Below are positions 11,563 to 20,263 of a stretch of DNA of 64,000 bases, one piece after another. The notes under the pieces were generated by a model that was not told where the DNA came from, made no database searches, and saw only the letters and a program-made list of their open reading frames with translations. The stretch is from Microbacterium yannicii PS01 (GTDB lineage: Bacteria > Actinomycetota > Actinomycetes > Actinomycetales > Microbacteriaceae): the NCBI RefSeq assembly GCF_000304335.1, contig NZ_CAJF01000022.1:1-64000 (forward strand), given 5' to 3'. Made by a program: the position numbers and the translations under genes. Each line of letters starts with the position of its first letter. The first letter of the stretch is position 1.

Positions 11563-11727
11563 ATTCGGAGCGGGGCCTACCCCACGCCCCGCCCCAGTTC
11601 GCAGCGGGCCGACCCCACGCCCCGCCCCAGTTCGCAGCGGGCCGACCCCACGCCCCGCCCCAGTTCGCAGCGGGGCCGACCCCACGCCCCGGCCCAGTTC
11701 GCAGCGGGGCCGACCCCACGCCCCGGC
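11563..11727. repeat. Five-copy 33/34-bp tandem repeat between prmC and tsaC
   Basis: The core CAGTTCGCAG starts at 11595, 11628, 11661 and 11695, giving periods of 33, 33 and 34 bases. A diverged first unit begins near 11563 (ATTCGGAGCGGGG) and a truncated last unit runs into GGCTCTACGGGG near 11727. Each unit carries GACCCCACGCCCCG. The array fills almost the whole gap between the prmC stop and the tsaC start. On the minus strand it could be read as AANWGGAWGRP repeats, but the 34-base units break that frame, so I regard it as non-coding. Confidence 0.9.
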
Positions 11728-11742
11728 TCTACGGGGTCGTGT

Positions 11743-12621
11743 TCAGGGCCGCAGGGCGGTGGTCGCCCGGTCGCGCATCGTCAGGTCGGGGTGCGTCGCG
11801 GTGGCCCGCCAGCCGTCGGCCGCGAGGAGCTCGCGGATCTCGGCGCCCTGCCACTCGCCGTGCTCGATGACGATCGTCCCGCCCGGGTGGGCCAGGCGCA
11901 GGCCGACGGCGCTGAGCACGCGCACGACGTCCAGGCCGTCGGCGCCGCCGTAGAGCGCGGCGGGCGGGTCGAAGAACCGCACCTCCGGGTCGCGCGGGAT
12001 CGCGGCATCCGGAACGTACGGAGGGTTGGACGCCACGACCGACACCGTGCCATCCAGCTCCGGGAAGGCCTGCGCGAGGTCGATGAACGCCAGCCGGGCG
12101 TTGTCGGCGCCCACGTGCGCGAAGTTCTCCTTCGTCCACACGAACGCATCGACCGAGTTCTCGGCGGCGAAGACCTGAGCGTGGGGGACCTCGGTCGCCA
12201 TCGAGAGGGCGATCGCCCCGCTGCCGGTGCCGAGATCCACCGCGATCGGAGAAGCGGATGCCGCGGCGCGCAGCGCGTCGATCGCCAGCTGCGCGACGAC
12301 CTCGGTCTCGGGCCGCGGCACGAAGACGCCAGGGCCCACGCGCAGCTCGAGGTGGCGGAACGGGGCGAGACCGGTGATGTGCTGCAGCGGCTCGCGCGTC
12401 GCGCGACGCGCGACCAGCTCCTCGAGGCGCCGGGCGTCGCCCGGGTCGAGGGCGTCGCCCCGCAGGGCCGCCGCCTGCACTCCCCCGCGGCCCGAGCCGA
12501 GGACGAAGCCGGTGAGCAGCTCTGCATCGACGACGGGATCGGGGATCCCGGCTTCGGCGAGCCGGGCGGCGGCGCGCTGAAGCGCGTCGGAGAGCGCGAG
12601 GGAGCTGTCGGGAGAAGCCAT
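11743..12621 (-). CDS. prmC: Peptide chain release factor N5-glutamine methyltransferase
   Basis: PrmC methylates the glutamine of the GGQ motif in release factors; its likely substrate, prfA, is nearby. The protein (292 residues from ATG 12621) has an N-terminal helical substrate domain, the SAM-binding motif VDLGTGSGAIALSM and the catalytic SNPPYVPD. The insertion RFFDPPAALYGGADGLDVV is also usual. ATG 12621 was chosen over upstream starts because a TAGGCT box at 12633-12638 predicts a leader of about four bases. The gene is split from prfA by the plus-strand cysteine genes. Confidence 0.94.
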   Translation of the reverse strand: MASPDSSLALSDALQRAAARLAEAGIPDPVVDAELLTGFVLGSGRGGVQAAALRGDALDPGDARRLEELVARRATREPLQHITGLAPFRHLELRVGPGVFVPRPETEVVAQLAIDALRAAASASPIAVDLGTGSGAIALSMATEVPHAQVFAAENSVDAFVWTKENFAHVGADNARLAFIDLAQAFPELDGTVSVVASNPPYVPDAAIPRDPEVRFFDPPAALYGGADGLDVVRVLSAVGLRLAHPGGTIVIEHGEWQGAEIRELLAADGWRATATHPDLTMRDRATTALRP

Positions 12622-12632
12622 GTCGGCCACCC

Positions 12633-12638
12633 AGCCTA
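12633..12638 (-). promoter_or_regulatory. -10 box for prmC (near-leaderless)
   Basis: TAGGCT on the minus strand lies eleven bases before ATG 12621, giving a predicted leader of four to five bases. Confidence 0.4.
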
Positions 12639-12755
12639 AGCCCGGCGCGTGCCCGGCCCGGCCGTCGTCACACAAGGACTCACCGTCCTCGCGCGCGAGA
12701 GCCTCCCCCCTAGGCTGGTGGTCGACTCCGCCGTGAACCCGCGAAAGGCCCCGAC

Positions 12756-13694
12756 ATGACCGGCATCCATCCCGACATCACCTCTGCTTTCGGAAACACC
12801 CCGCTCGTGCGCCTGAACCGCGTGACGGAAGGCGTCGGCGGCAACGTGCTGGCCAAGCTGGAGTTCTACAACCCCGCCTCGAGCGTCAAGGACCGCCTCG
12901 GCATCGCGATCGTCGACGCCGCGGAGGCCTCCGGGCAGCTGCAGGCGGGTGGGACCATCGTCGAGGCCACGAGCGGCAACACCGGCATCGCGCTCGCCAT
13001 GGTCGGCGCGGCCCGCGGCTACCGCGTCGTCCTGGCGATGCCCTCTTCCATGTCGGTCGAGCGTCGCCTGCTGCTGAAGGCCTACGGCGCCGAACTCGTG
13101 CTCACCGACCCGGCCGGCGGTATGAAGGGCGCCGTCGCGAAGGCCGAGGAGCTCGTCGCAGAGATCCCCGGCGCTGTCCTGGCTCGTCAGTTCGAGAACG
13201 AGGCGAACCCCGCGATCCACCGCAAGACGACGGCGGAGGAGATCCTGCGAGACACCGACGGCCAGGTGGACTACTTCGTCGCCGGCATCGGCACCGGGGG
13301 CACCATCACCGGCGTCGGACAGGTGCTCAAGGAGCGCGCTCCGGGCGCGAAGGTGATCGCCGTCGAGCCGGCGGACTCGCCGCTGCTGACCAAGGGCACC
13401 CCGGGACCCCACAAGATCCAGGGCATCGGACCCAACTTCATCCCCGCGATCCTCGACCAGGGCGTCATCGACGAGGTCATCGACGTGGAGTTCCCCGACG
13501 CGATCTCGACGGCCCGCGCCGTCGGGACGAAGGACGGCATCCTGGTCGGCATCTCGTCGGGTGCCGCCATCTGGGCCGCCCTGCAGATCGCCGCGCGTCC
13601 CGAGGCCGAGGGCAAGAACATCGTGGTCATCGTCCCGTCGTTCGGCGAGCGCTACCTCTCGACCGCGCTCTACGAGGATCTGCGCGAGGATTGA
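12756..13694 (+). CDS. cysK: Cysteine synthase (O-acetylserine sulfhydrylase), copy 1
   Basis: This PLP enzyme (312 residues) makes cysteine from O-acetylserine and sulfide. PLP binds at Lys45 in SSVKDRLG; the substrate loop [11 protein letters not shown] and the phosphate-binding [10 protein letters not shown] are intact. A TAGGCT box at 12711-12716 is a likely -10, and GCGAAAGG precedes the ATG as ribosome site. A second cysK follows after 87 bases. The two proteins differ in active-site neighbours: this one has the more usual SSGAAIWAA where the second has SAGAAVWAA. Confidence 0.95.
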   Translation: MTGIHPDITSAFGNTPLVRLNRVTEGVGGNVLAKLEFYNPASSVKDRLGIAIVDAAEASGQLQAGGTIVEATSGNTGIALAMVGAARGYRVVLAMPSSMSVERRLLLKAYGAELVLTDPAGGMKGAVAKAEELVAEIPGAVLARQFENEANPAIHRKTTAEEILRDTDGQVDYFVAGIGTGGTITGVGQVLKERAPGAKVIAVEPADSPLLTKGTPGPHKIQGIGPNFIPAILDQGVIDEVIDVEFPDAISTARAVGTKDGILVGISSGAAIWAALQIAARPEAEGKNIVVIVPSFGERYLSTALYEDLRED

Positions 13695-13781
13695 CGCAGG
13701 CGCCGGGCGCGATGGCGAACGACCGACCCGCTCGGGCGCCGTCGCGCCGTCGTCGTCTCACCGTCACCCTTCAGGAGCTCC

Positions 13782-14735
13782 ATGCCCGGCATCCATTCCG
13801 ACATCACCACCGCCTTCGGTGAGACTCCCCTGGTGCGCCTGAACGCGCTCACCGAAGGTCTGGGCGCCGAGGTGCTGGCGAAGCTGGAGTTCTACAACCC
13901 CGGCTCCTCGGTCAAGGATCGCCTCGGGTACGCCCTCGTGGAGGCAGCCGAAGCGGCAGGAGAGCTCGTGCCGGGCGGCACGATCGTCGAGTCGACGAGC
14001 GGGAACACCGGCATCGCGCTCGCGCTGATCGGTGCCGCTCGCGGCTACAAGGTGATCCTCACGATGCCGGCGTCGATGTCGAAGGAGCGGCGCACCCTGC
14101 TCAAGGCCTACGGGGCGGAGCTCGTGCTGACCGATCCCCACAAGGGCATGACCGAGGCCGTCGACACCGCCAAGCGCATCGTCGCCGAGACTCCGGGGGC
14201 GATCCTGGCGCGGCAGTTCGAGCACGAGGCGAATGCCGCCATCCATCGCCGGACGACCGCCGAGGAGATCTGGCGCGACACCGAGGGCCGCGTCGACTGG
14301 TTCGTGGCCGGGTCGGGCACCGGCGGAACCGTGACGGGCGTCGGCCAGGTGCTCAAGCAGCGCAACCCGCAGGCGAAGGTGGTGCTCGTCGAGCCGAAGG
14401 ACTCCCCCGTCCTCACCGAGGGCCGCGCCGGCGGTCATCGCATCCAGGGAATCGGGCCGAACTTCGTGCCCGATGTGCTGGACCGCTCCGTCGTCGACGA
14501 GATCATCGATGTCGAGTTCGACGACGCGATCCGCGTCGCACGCGAGCTGGCCACCCGCGAGGGGATCCTCGCCGGCATGTCGGCGGGGGCGGCCGTCTGG
14601 GCGGCGCTCGAGATCGCCGCCCGCCCCGAGGCGGCCGGCGCGCGCATCGTCGTGATCATCCCGGACTCGGGTGAGCGCTACCTGTCGACCGCGCTCTACG
14701 AGCACCTTCGCGAGCCCGAGACGGAGAAGAAGTGA
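13782..14735 (+). CDS. cysK: Cysteine synthase paralog, copy 2
   Basis: A 317-residue protein with the same fold and catalytic residues as the preceding gene (Lys45 in [29 protein letters not shown]). By eye about two thirds of residues are identical, so it is an old tandem duplication rather than a recent copy. Its stop overlaps the cysE start as GTGA, so this copy is the one translationally coupled to CysE. It may be the main complex partner, or it may prefer another sulfur donor; the sequence alone does not tell. Confidence 0.93.
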   Translation: MPGIHSDITTAFGETPLVRLNALTEGLGAEVLAKLEFYNPGSSVKDRLGYALVEAAEAAGELVPGGTIVESTSGNTGIALALIGAARGYKVILTMPASMSKERRTLLKAYGAELVLTDPHKGMTEAVDTAKRIVAETPGAILARQFEHEANAAIHRRTTAEEIWRDTEGRVDWFVAGSGTGGTVTGVGQVLKQRNPQAKVVLVEPKDSPVLTEGRAGGHRIQGIGPNFVPDVLDRSVVDEIIDVEFDDAIRVARELATREGILAGMSAGAAVWAALEIAARPEAAGARIVVIIPDSGERYLSTALYEHLREPETEKK

Positions 14736-15325
14736 CGATCGAATTGCCGGAGCGGATCGGATTCCTGGCGCGTGTGCGCGAAGACGTCGCCGCCGCCAAG
14801 CTGCGCGACCCCGCCGCCCGCAGCGGAGTCGAGATCGCCGTGCTCTATCCCGGCCTGCATGCCATCTGGGCGCATCGCGTCTGGCACGCCCTGTGGACTC
14901 GACGAGCGCGATTCATCGCGCGCGCCGGCTCGCAGATCACCCGCTGGCTCACCGGGATCGAGATCCACCCCGGCGCCACCATCGGGCGCCGCTTCTTCAT
15001 CGACCACGGCATGGGGGTGGTGATCGGCGAGACCGCCGAGGTCGGCGACGACGTCATGCTGTACCACGGTGTGACGCTGGGCGGTCGGCAGCGCGAGGGC
15101 GGCAAGCGTCACCCGACCATCGAGGACGGGGTCGCGATCGGCGCCGGGGCGAAGGTTCTCGGCCCGATCACGGTCGGCGCGGGCTCCGTCATCGGCGCGA
15201 ACGCCGTCGTCACGAAGGACGCGCCCGCCGACAGCGTGCTGGTCGGCATCCCCGCGAAACCGCGCGTCCGTCGTGCCGGTGACGACACCCGCGCCCTGCT
15301 GACGACCCCCGAGTACCACATCTGA
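14732..15325 (+). CDS. cysE: Serine O-acetyltransferase
   Basis: CysE (197 residues, the short EpsC type) acetylates serine with acetyl-CoA, supplying O-acetylserine to CysK. The left-handed beta-helix is evident from [19 protein letters not shown] through [20 protein letters not shown], with catalytic residues around [10 protein letters not shown]. The protein ends in EYHI. In known cysteine synthase complexes a C-terminal isoleucine of CysE inserts into the CysK active site, so this ending supports complex formation with the adjacent CysK. GTG 14732 overlaps the cysK stop. Confidence 0.95.
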   Translation: MTIELPERIGFLARVREDVAAAKLRDPAARSGVEIAVLYPGLHAIWAHRVWHALWTRRARFIARAGSQITRWLTGIEIHPGATIGRRFFIDHGMGVVIGETAEVGDDVMLYHGVTLGGRQREGGKRHPTIEDGVAIGAGAKVLGPITVGAGSVIGANAVVTKDAPADSVLVGIPAKPRVRRAGDDTRALLTTPEYHI

Positions 15326-15423
15326 CCCCGCCCCGCCGGGCGACGGCGGCCGCGAGCGTGATCGACCCCGAGCCCCGGATTCCCGACGACGCGGATGCGG
15401 TGAGGCTGCGGCATCCACTCGCG

Positions 15424-15825
15424 CTATGCCCTGCGCGCGTCGTGACGGTCGTCCTTGATGAACAGCGGCGGCACGAGCCAGGTGGCGAGCGCCGTGACGA
15501 TCCACACGATGAGCGGCGCGACGACCCATGCCAGTGGCTGCGAGATGCCGATGCCGGCGCCGGGGATGAGCACGACGATCACGATCGAGATGAAGGTCGA
15601 CAGGATGCCGATGCCCCCGAGCAGCGCCGGCGCATGACGGCGCGTGAGTCGCGAGGCCAGCGGCGCGAGGACGCTCTGGATCAGCGCGAAGATCAGCACC
15701 GCGAGCACGAAGCCCCACCAGTCGCCCCAGCGGATGTGGAAGCCCTCGAGGAGTAGGTCGGCGATGATCAGCCCGACCGCCGCCGAGACGATGAAGGTCA
15801 CGGCGCGGATCAGAAATGCGAACAC
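15424..15825 (-). CDS. Phage-holin-4-superfamily small membrane protein
   Basis: The protein has 133 residues and about four membrane segments (AVTFIVSAAVGLIIADLLLEG, WGFVLAVLIFALIQSVLAPL and two more), then a basic tail. It resembles the mycobacterial/actinobacterial proteins filed under the phage holin family 4, which are chromosomal membrane proteins of unknown role rather than phage lysis genes; no phage genes lie nearby. GTG 15825 was chosen because a TAGGGT box sits exactly six bases upstream, predicting a leaderless transcript. It converges on cysE. Confidence 0.7.
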   Translation of the reverse strand: MFAFLIRAVTFIVSAAVGLIIADLLLEGFHIRWGDWWGFVLAVLIFALIQSVLAPLASRLTRRHAPALLGGIGILSTFISIVIVVLIPGAGIGISQPLAWVVAPLIVWIVTALATWLVPPLFIKDDRHDARRA

Positions 15826-15831
15826 TCGCCG

Positions 15832-15837
15832 ACCCTA
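15832..15837 (-). promoter_or_regulatory. -10 box, leaderless start of the holin-like gene
   Basis: TAGGGT on the minus strand is followed by six bases and then GTG 15825. Confidence 0.5.
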
Positions 15838-15882
15838 TCGCCCACCCCGCCGCGCGTCCGGTAGCGGGAGCGGCGAGGAGGC

Positions 15883-16962
15883 TCAGTCGTCCGAGCCGAG
15901 AGCCGCGAGCCGCGCCTCTTCGTCGGCGCTGATCGCCGACGCGATGAGGGGCTCGAGCGCACCGTCCATCACCTGATCCAGGTTGTACGCCTTGTAGCCG
16001 GTGCGGTGATCGGCGATGCGGTTCTCCGGGAAGTTGTACGTGCGGATGCGTTCGGACCGGTCCATGCCGCGAATCTGCGACTTGCGGGCGTCGGAGGCTG
16101 CGGCATCCCGCTCCTCCTGCTGACGCGCCAGCAGCCGGGCTCGCAGCACGCGCATGCCGGCCTCCCGGTTCTGCAGCTGCGACTTCTCGTTCTGCATCGA
16201 CACGACGATGCCCGTCGGCACGTGCGTGATGCGCACCGCCGAGTCGGTCGTGTTGACCGACTGCCCGCCGGGGCCGGATGAGCGGAACACGTCGATCTTC
16301 AGATCGGCCTGGTTGATCTCGATCTCGTCGGGTTCATCGACCTCGGGAAAGACCAGCACCCCCGTGGTCGACGTGTGGATGCGGCCCTGCGACTCGGTCG
16401 CCGGCACGCGCTGCACGCGGTGCACGCCGCCTTCGTACTTCAGATGCGCCCACACGCCCTGCGCGGGGTCGCTCGACGATCCCTTGATCGCGACCTGCAC
16501 GTCCTTGTAGCCGCCCAGGTCGGACTCGTTGCGCTCCAGGAGCTCCGTCTTCCAGCCCTTCGACGCCGCGTACTGCAGGTACATGCGCAGCAGGTCGGCG
16601 GCGAACAGCGCACTCTCGGCGCCGCCCTCCCCCTGCTTGATCTCCATGATCACGTCGCGCGCGTCGTCGGGATCGCGCGGGATGAGCAGGCGCCGCAGGC
16701 GCTCCTGGGCATCGGCGAGCCGCTCCTCGAGCCCCGGCACCTCCTCGGCGAAGGCCTCGTCCTCACGGGCGAGTTCGCGCGCGGCGTCGAGATCGTCGGA
16801 TGCCGAGACCCAGTCCTCGTGCGCCTTCACGATCCGCGACAGCTCGGCGTAGCGCCGGTTGACGCGCTTGGCGCGCGCCGCGTCGGCGTGGACCGCGGGA
16901 TCGGAGAGCTCCGCCTGGACGGCGGCATGCTCCTCGATCAGTCCCCGGACCGACTCGAACAT
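15883..16962 (-). CDS. prfA: Peptide chain release factor 1
   Basis: RF1 ends translation at UAA and UAG. The protein (359 residues from ATG 16962) contains the peptidyl-hydrolysis motif [20 protein letters not shown] and the class-I release factor region around [20 protein letters not shown] chose ATG 16962 ([12 protein letters not shown]) because it gives the usual RF1 length; an extension to 16989 adds nine residues derived from an intergenic repeat scrap. It lies on the same strand after rho; rpmE, which lies between rho and prfA in mycobacteria, is absent. Confidence 0.95.
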   Translation of the reverse strand: MFESVRGLIEEHAAVQAELSDPAVHADAARAKRVNRRYAELSRIVKAHEDWVSASDDLDAARELAREDEAFAEEVPGLEERLADAQERLRRLLIPRDPDDARDVIMEIKQGEGGAESALFAADLLRMYLQYAASKGWKTELLERNESDLGGYKDVQVAIKGSSSDPAQGVWAHLKYEGGVHRVQRVPATESQGRIHTSTTGVLVFPEVDEPDEIEINQADLKIDVFRSSGPGGQSVNTTDSAVRITHVPTGIVVSMQNEKSQLQNREAGMRVLRARLLARQQEERDAAASDARKSQIRGMDRSERIRTYNFPENRIADHRTGYKAYNLDQVMDGALEPLIASAISADEEARLAALGSDD

Positions 16963-16970
16963 CCCCGGAT

Positions 16971-17001
16971 CGCGCTTCGACAAGCTCACGCTTCGACGAG
17001 C
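16971..17001. repeat. Intergenic TTCGACAAGCTCA-type repeat scrap
   Basis: Two adjacent copies read CTTCGACAAGCTCA (16975-16988) and CTTCGACGAGCTCA (16990-17003), running into the rho stop. The motif resembles the CTTCGACAAGCTCAG dispersed palindromic half-element of Microbacteriaceae genomes. A related scrap in the opposite sense, CCCTGAGCCTGTCAAGGGC, is at 62314-62332. Confidence 0.55.
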
Positions 17002-19107
17002 TCAGCGGATGCTGTTGTCGTGCGCGTGGCTGTGGCCACCGCCGTGCCCGGCTGCGGGAGCCGGGATCGACTTCTGCATCTGCACCAGGAACTCGACGTT
17101 GGACTGCGTCTCCTTGAGCTTGCCCAGCACGACCTCGAGGGCCTGCTGGGTGTCGAGGCCCGCCAGGGCGCGACGCAGCTTCCAGGTGATCTTGACCTCG
17201 TCGGCCGACAGCAGCATCTCTTCACGGCGGGTGCTCGACGCGTTCACGTCGACGGCCGGGAAGATGCGCTTGTCGGCGAGCTGCCGGCTGAGACGCAGCT
17301 CGCTGTTGCCGGTACCCTTGAACTCCTCGAAGATGACGTCGTCCATCTTGGAGCCGGTCTCGACCAGTGCGGTCGCGAGGATCGTGAGCGACCCGCCGTT
17401 CTCGATGTTGCGCGCCGCGCCGAAGAAGCGCTTGGGCGGGTACAGCGCCGAGGCGTCGACGCCGCCGGTCAGCACGCGACCGGAGGTCGGGGCCGAGATG
17501 TTGTAGGCGCGACCGAGGCGCGTGATCGAGTCGAGCAGCACGACGACGTCGCGGCCGAGCTCGACGAGGCGCTTGGCGCGCTCGATCGCGAGCTCGGCGA
17601 CCGTGGTGTGATCCTCGGCGGGCCGATCGAAGGTCGACGCGACGACCTCGCCCTTGACGGTGCGCTGCATGTCGGTCACCTCTTCGGGGCGCTCGTCGAC
17701 CAGCACGACCATGAGGTGGACCTCGGGGTTGTTGGTCGCGATGGCGTTCGCGATCTGCTGCAGCACGATCGTCTTGCCCGCCTTGGGCGGGGCGACGATG
17801 AGGCCGCGCTGGCCCTTGCCGATCGGCGCGACCAGGTCGATGATCCGCTGGGTCAGCTTCTCGGGTGCGGTCTCGAGGCGCAGGCGCTCCTGCGGGTACA
17901 GCGGCGTGAGCTTTCCGAATTCCACACGGGTCGCTGCGTCGTCGACCGACAGGCCGTTGACGGCGTCGACCTTGACCAGCGCGTTGTACTTCTGACGGCT
18001 CGACTGCTCGCCCTCACGCGGCTGCTTGATCGCGCCGACGACGGCGTCGCCCTTGCGGAGGTTGTACTTCTTGACCTGGCCGAGCGAGACGTAGACGTCG
18101 CTCGGGCCCGGGAGGTAGCCGGTGGTGCGGACGAACGCGTAGTTGTCGAGCACGTCGAGGATGCCCGCGATCGGGATCAGGACGTCGTCCTCGCCGATCT
18201 CGGTGTCGAACTCGTCGGTCGTCTGGGCGCCGCGGCGCTTGTTGCGCTGACGGTTGCGACCGTTGCCCTGGGGCTGGTCGTCGTCGGAGCTGTCGGCCTT
18301 GGTCGACTCGGCGGGCTGCGCCTGAGCGGACTGGCCACCCTGTGCGTTGCCACCCTGAGCGTTGCCGCCCTGGCTGCCGTTCTGGGCGCCGCCGCTCTGG
18401 TTGCGGTTGCGGCTGCGGCTGCGGCTGCGGCCACGGCCGCGGCTCGGCGTCTCGCCGCCTTCGCCCTCGGCGTTCTGGTCGCCCGACTCGGCGGTCTCGC
18501 CGGACGTGTCGGCGGGCGCGGAGGTGTCGGCGGCGGCCTCGGCGGGCGCGGATGCCGCGTCCTCGGCCGGTGCGGCGGCTGCGGGCTGCTCCTCCGCTGC
18601 CGGAGCGACCTCGGCGGCCTGCTCGGCCGCGGCATCGACCGGAGCCTCGGGGGTGGGCTCGCTGACAGTCTCGGCGGCGGCCTTCGCGGCGGCATCCGTG
18701 CTCTTCGCACGGCGCGGAGCGCGCTTGCGCGGCGCCTTGACCGGAGCGGGCTCCTCGACCGGAGCCTCGACGGCGGGCTCGGCCGGAGCCTCGACGGCGG
18801 GCTCGGCCGGCTCAGCCGGCTCGGCGGGGGCCTCGGCAGCAGGCGCGGCTTCGTCGGTGTCGGCCGCAGGCGTCGCGGCGGGCTCGGCCTCAGCGGACTC
18901 GGCCTCAGCGGCGTCGAGCTCTGCTGCGGCAGCCTCGGCTTCGACGGGGCCATCGCCCTCGCCGGCCGCCGCGGGCTCGGTGCCCTCGGGCTGCGGGGTG
19001 CCGGCGTCCTCGGACGCGGCGGTGGTCTCGACGTTCTCGGGGGCGTCAGGCGCTTCCACGCGCTCTTCGGCCTCGGCGTCGGTGTGGATCTCGGAGATGG
19101 ACTCCAC
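17002..19107 (-). CDS. rho: Transcription termination factor Rho
   Basis: Rho is the hexameric RNA helicase that ends transcription. The protein has 701 residues; residues 1 to about 300 are a low-complexity Ala/Glu/Pro region followed by an Arg/Asn/Gln/Gly-rich stretch (NQSGGAQNGSQGGNAQGG). The RNA-binding domain (DDVLIPIAGILDVLDNYAFV) and motor domain (APPKAGKTIVLQQIANAI, VVVLLDSITRLGRAYN, ALVETGSKMDDVIFEE) are intact. GTG 19107 follows GGGAGA. The start is unlike usual Rho because no N-terminal helical SAP-like domain is visible. Two tandem 24-base units at 18761-18808 show how the low-complexity part grows. Long N-terminal insertions are typical of actinobacterial Rho. Confidence 0.96.
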   Translation of the reverse strand: MESISEIHTDAEAEERVEAPDAPENVETTAASEDAGTPQPEGTEPAAAGEGDGPVEAEAAAAELDAAEAESAEAEPAATPAADTDEAAPAAEAPAEPAEPAEPAVEAPAEPAVEAPVEEPAPVKAPRKRAPRRAKSTDAAAKAAAETVSEPTPEAPVDAAAEQAAEVAPAAEEQPAAAAPAEDAASAPAEAAADTSAPADTSGETAESGDQNAEGEGGETPSRGRGRSRSRSRNRNQSGGAQNGSQGGNAQGGNAQGGQSAQAQPAESTKADSSDDDQPQGNGRNRQRNKRRGAQTTDEFDTEIGEDDVLIPIAGILDVLDNYAFVRTTGYLPGPSDVYVSLGQVKKYNLRKGDAVVGAIKQPREGEQSSRQKYNALVKVDAVNGLSVDDAATRVEFGKLTPLYPQERLRLETAPEKLTQRIIDLVAPIGKGQRGLIVAPPKAGKTIVLQQIANAIATNNPEVHLMVVLVDERPEEVTDMQRTVKGEVVASTFDRPAEDHTTVAELAIERAKRLVELGRDVVVLLDSITRLGRAYNISAPTSGRVLTGGVDASALYPPKRFFGAARNIENGGSLTILATALVETGSKMDDVIFEEFKGTGNSELRLSRQLADKRIFPAVDVNASSTRREEMLLSADEVKITWKLRRALAGLDTQQALEVVLGKLKETQSNVEFLVQMQKSIPAPAAGHGGGHSHAHDNSIR

Positions 19108-19315
19108 GAGTTCTCCCTTGTGAAACGAACGGAATGTGCACGATCGCACGGCGCAGGCTGCTCGGCGGCTCATTCCCGGCCGAGGGCCGGTTGCTGAACC
19201 CGCCGAGAGACCCGTTGACGGAGTGAAGGACCGAGATGGTGCTCAGAGACCGTCTACAGGCACGGCGGCCGTGCGGTGGTTTCGCAGATTTGCGACGGAG
19301 GCCAGATTCACGTGT
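19108..19315 (-). promoter_or_regulatory. Rho leader region
   Basis: These 208 bases separate thrB from rho. On the minus strand there is a TGTAGAC -10-like element near 19255 and a small hairpin (TCGCA, four-base loop, TGCGA; 19282-19295) shortly after the thrB stop. Long rho leaders are autoregulatory in other bacteria. I see no short peptide or clear attenuator, so its function is only suggested. Confidence 0.35.
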
Positions 19316-20263
19316 TTACGTGGAACCCTCCGCGTACTCCCTCACTGTACCACCCTTGAAGTCGACGGCGAGCATGAGGGCTTCCCACGGGGTGTCGGTC
19401 ACCGTGCTCGCAAGCGCCGCCGCCTCGAGGCGTCGTCCGGGGCCGTCGGCGAGCACGAGGACGCTCGGTCCGGCGCCCGAGACGACCGCGGCGAATCCGG
19501 CTCCGCGCAGTGCGCGCACGAGCGCGTCGGTCTCGGGCATCGCGCTCGCACGGTAGTTCTGATGCAGCTTGTCTTCGGTGGCCGCCTGCAGCAGCTCGGG
19601 ACTCTGCGTGAGGGCGGCGATCAGCAGCGCCGAGCGCGAGACGTTGAAGACGGCGTCCTCTCGGGGCACCTGCAGCGGCTGCAGACTGCGGGCGAGCTTG
19701 GTCGACATGGTGAACTCGGGCACGAAGACCAGCGGCGAGACGCCGCGGTGCACCAGCAGCTTCTTGTGCTGCGGGGCGCCCTCGTCGACCCACGCGATGG
19801 TGAGACCCCCGAACAGCGCCGGTGCGACGTTGTCGGGGTGACCCTCCAGCTCGGTCGCGAGGCGCAGTAGCGCGTCGGGTCCGAACTCGACGTCTCCTTC
19901 GAGCAGGCCCTTGGCCGCGAGCAGGCCCGACACCACGGCGGCGCCGGACGAACCGAGCCCGCGCCCGTGCGGGATGACGTTCTTCGCCACGAGCCGCAGC
20001 CCCGGCATCCGTCGCCCCACCGACTCGTACGCGTAGGCGATGGCGCGCACGACGAGGTGCGAGGCATCCCGGGGCACGTCGTCGGCGCCCTCCCCCTCGA
20101 CGTGGATCTCGAACGATCCCTCGGTGAGCGTCGTGACCTCGAGCTCGTCGTAGACGCTGAGTGCGAGCCCGAGCGTGTCGAAGCCCGGGCCGAGATTCGC
20201 GCTCGTCGCCGGCACCCGCACGACGATCCGTCGCCCCGGCGCCGGAGAGACGGCTGCGTTCAC
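19316..20263 (-). CDS. thrB: Homoserine kinase
   Basis: ThrB phosphorylates homoserine with ATP as the penultimate step to threonine. The 315-residue protein is a GHMP kinase: [17 protein letters not shown] near the start, the phosphate-binding loop [16 protein letters not shown] and the C-terminal [18 protein letters not shown] 20263 overlaps the thrC stop as GTGA, which fixes the start. It follows hom and thrC on the minus strand, in the usual actinobacterial order. Confidence 0.95.
   Translation of the reverse strand: MNAAVSPAPGRRIVVRVPATSANLGPGFDTLGLALSVYDELEVTTLTEGSFEIHVEGEGADDVPRDASHLVVRAIAYAYESVGRRMPGLRLVAKNVIPHGRGLGSSGAAVVSGLLAAKGLLEGDVEFGPDALLRLATELEGHPDNVAPALFGGLTIAWVDEGAPQHKKLLVHRGVSPLVFVPEFTMSTKLARSLQPLQVPREDAVFNVSRSALLIAALTQSPELLQAATEDKLHQNYRASAMPETDALVRALRGAGFAAVVSGAGPSVLVLADGPGRRLEAAALASTVTDTPWEALMLAVDFKGGTVREYAEGST

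Noticed and set aside
11522..11719. Minus-strand repeat protein AANWGGAWGRP in the tandem array
   Set aside because: The 34-base units shift the frame, the array begins at a promoter and no ribosome site is present.
15326..15423. Terminator between cysE and the holin-like gene
   Set aside because: Only a 6-bp GGATGC/GCATCC stem with a long loop; not strong enough to call.
16375..19197. 940-codon plus-strand frame opposite prfA and rho
   Set aside because: Shadow of the low-complexity and conserved parts of rho; no independent signal.
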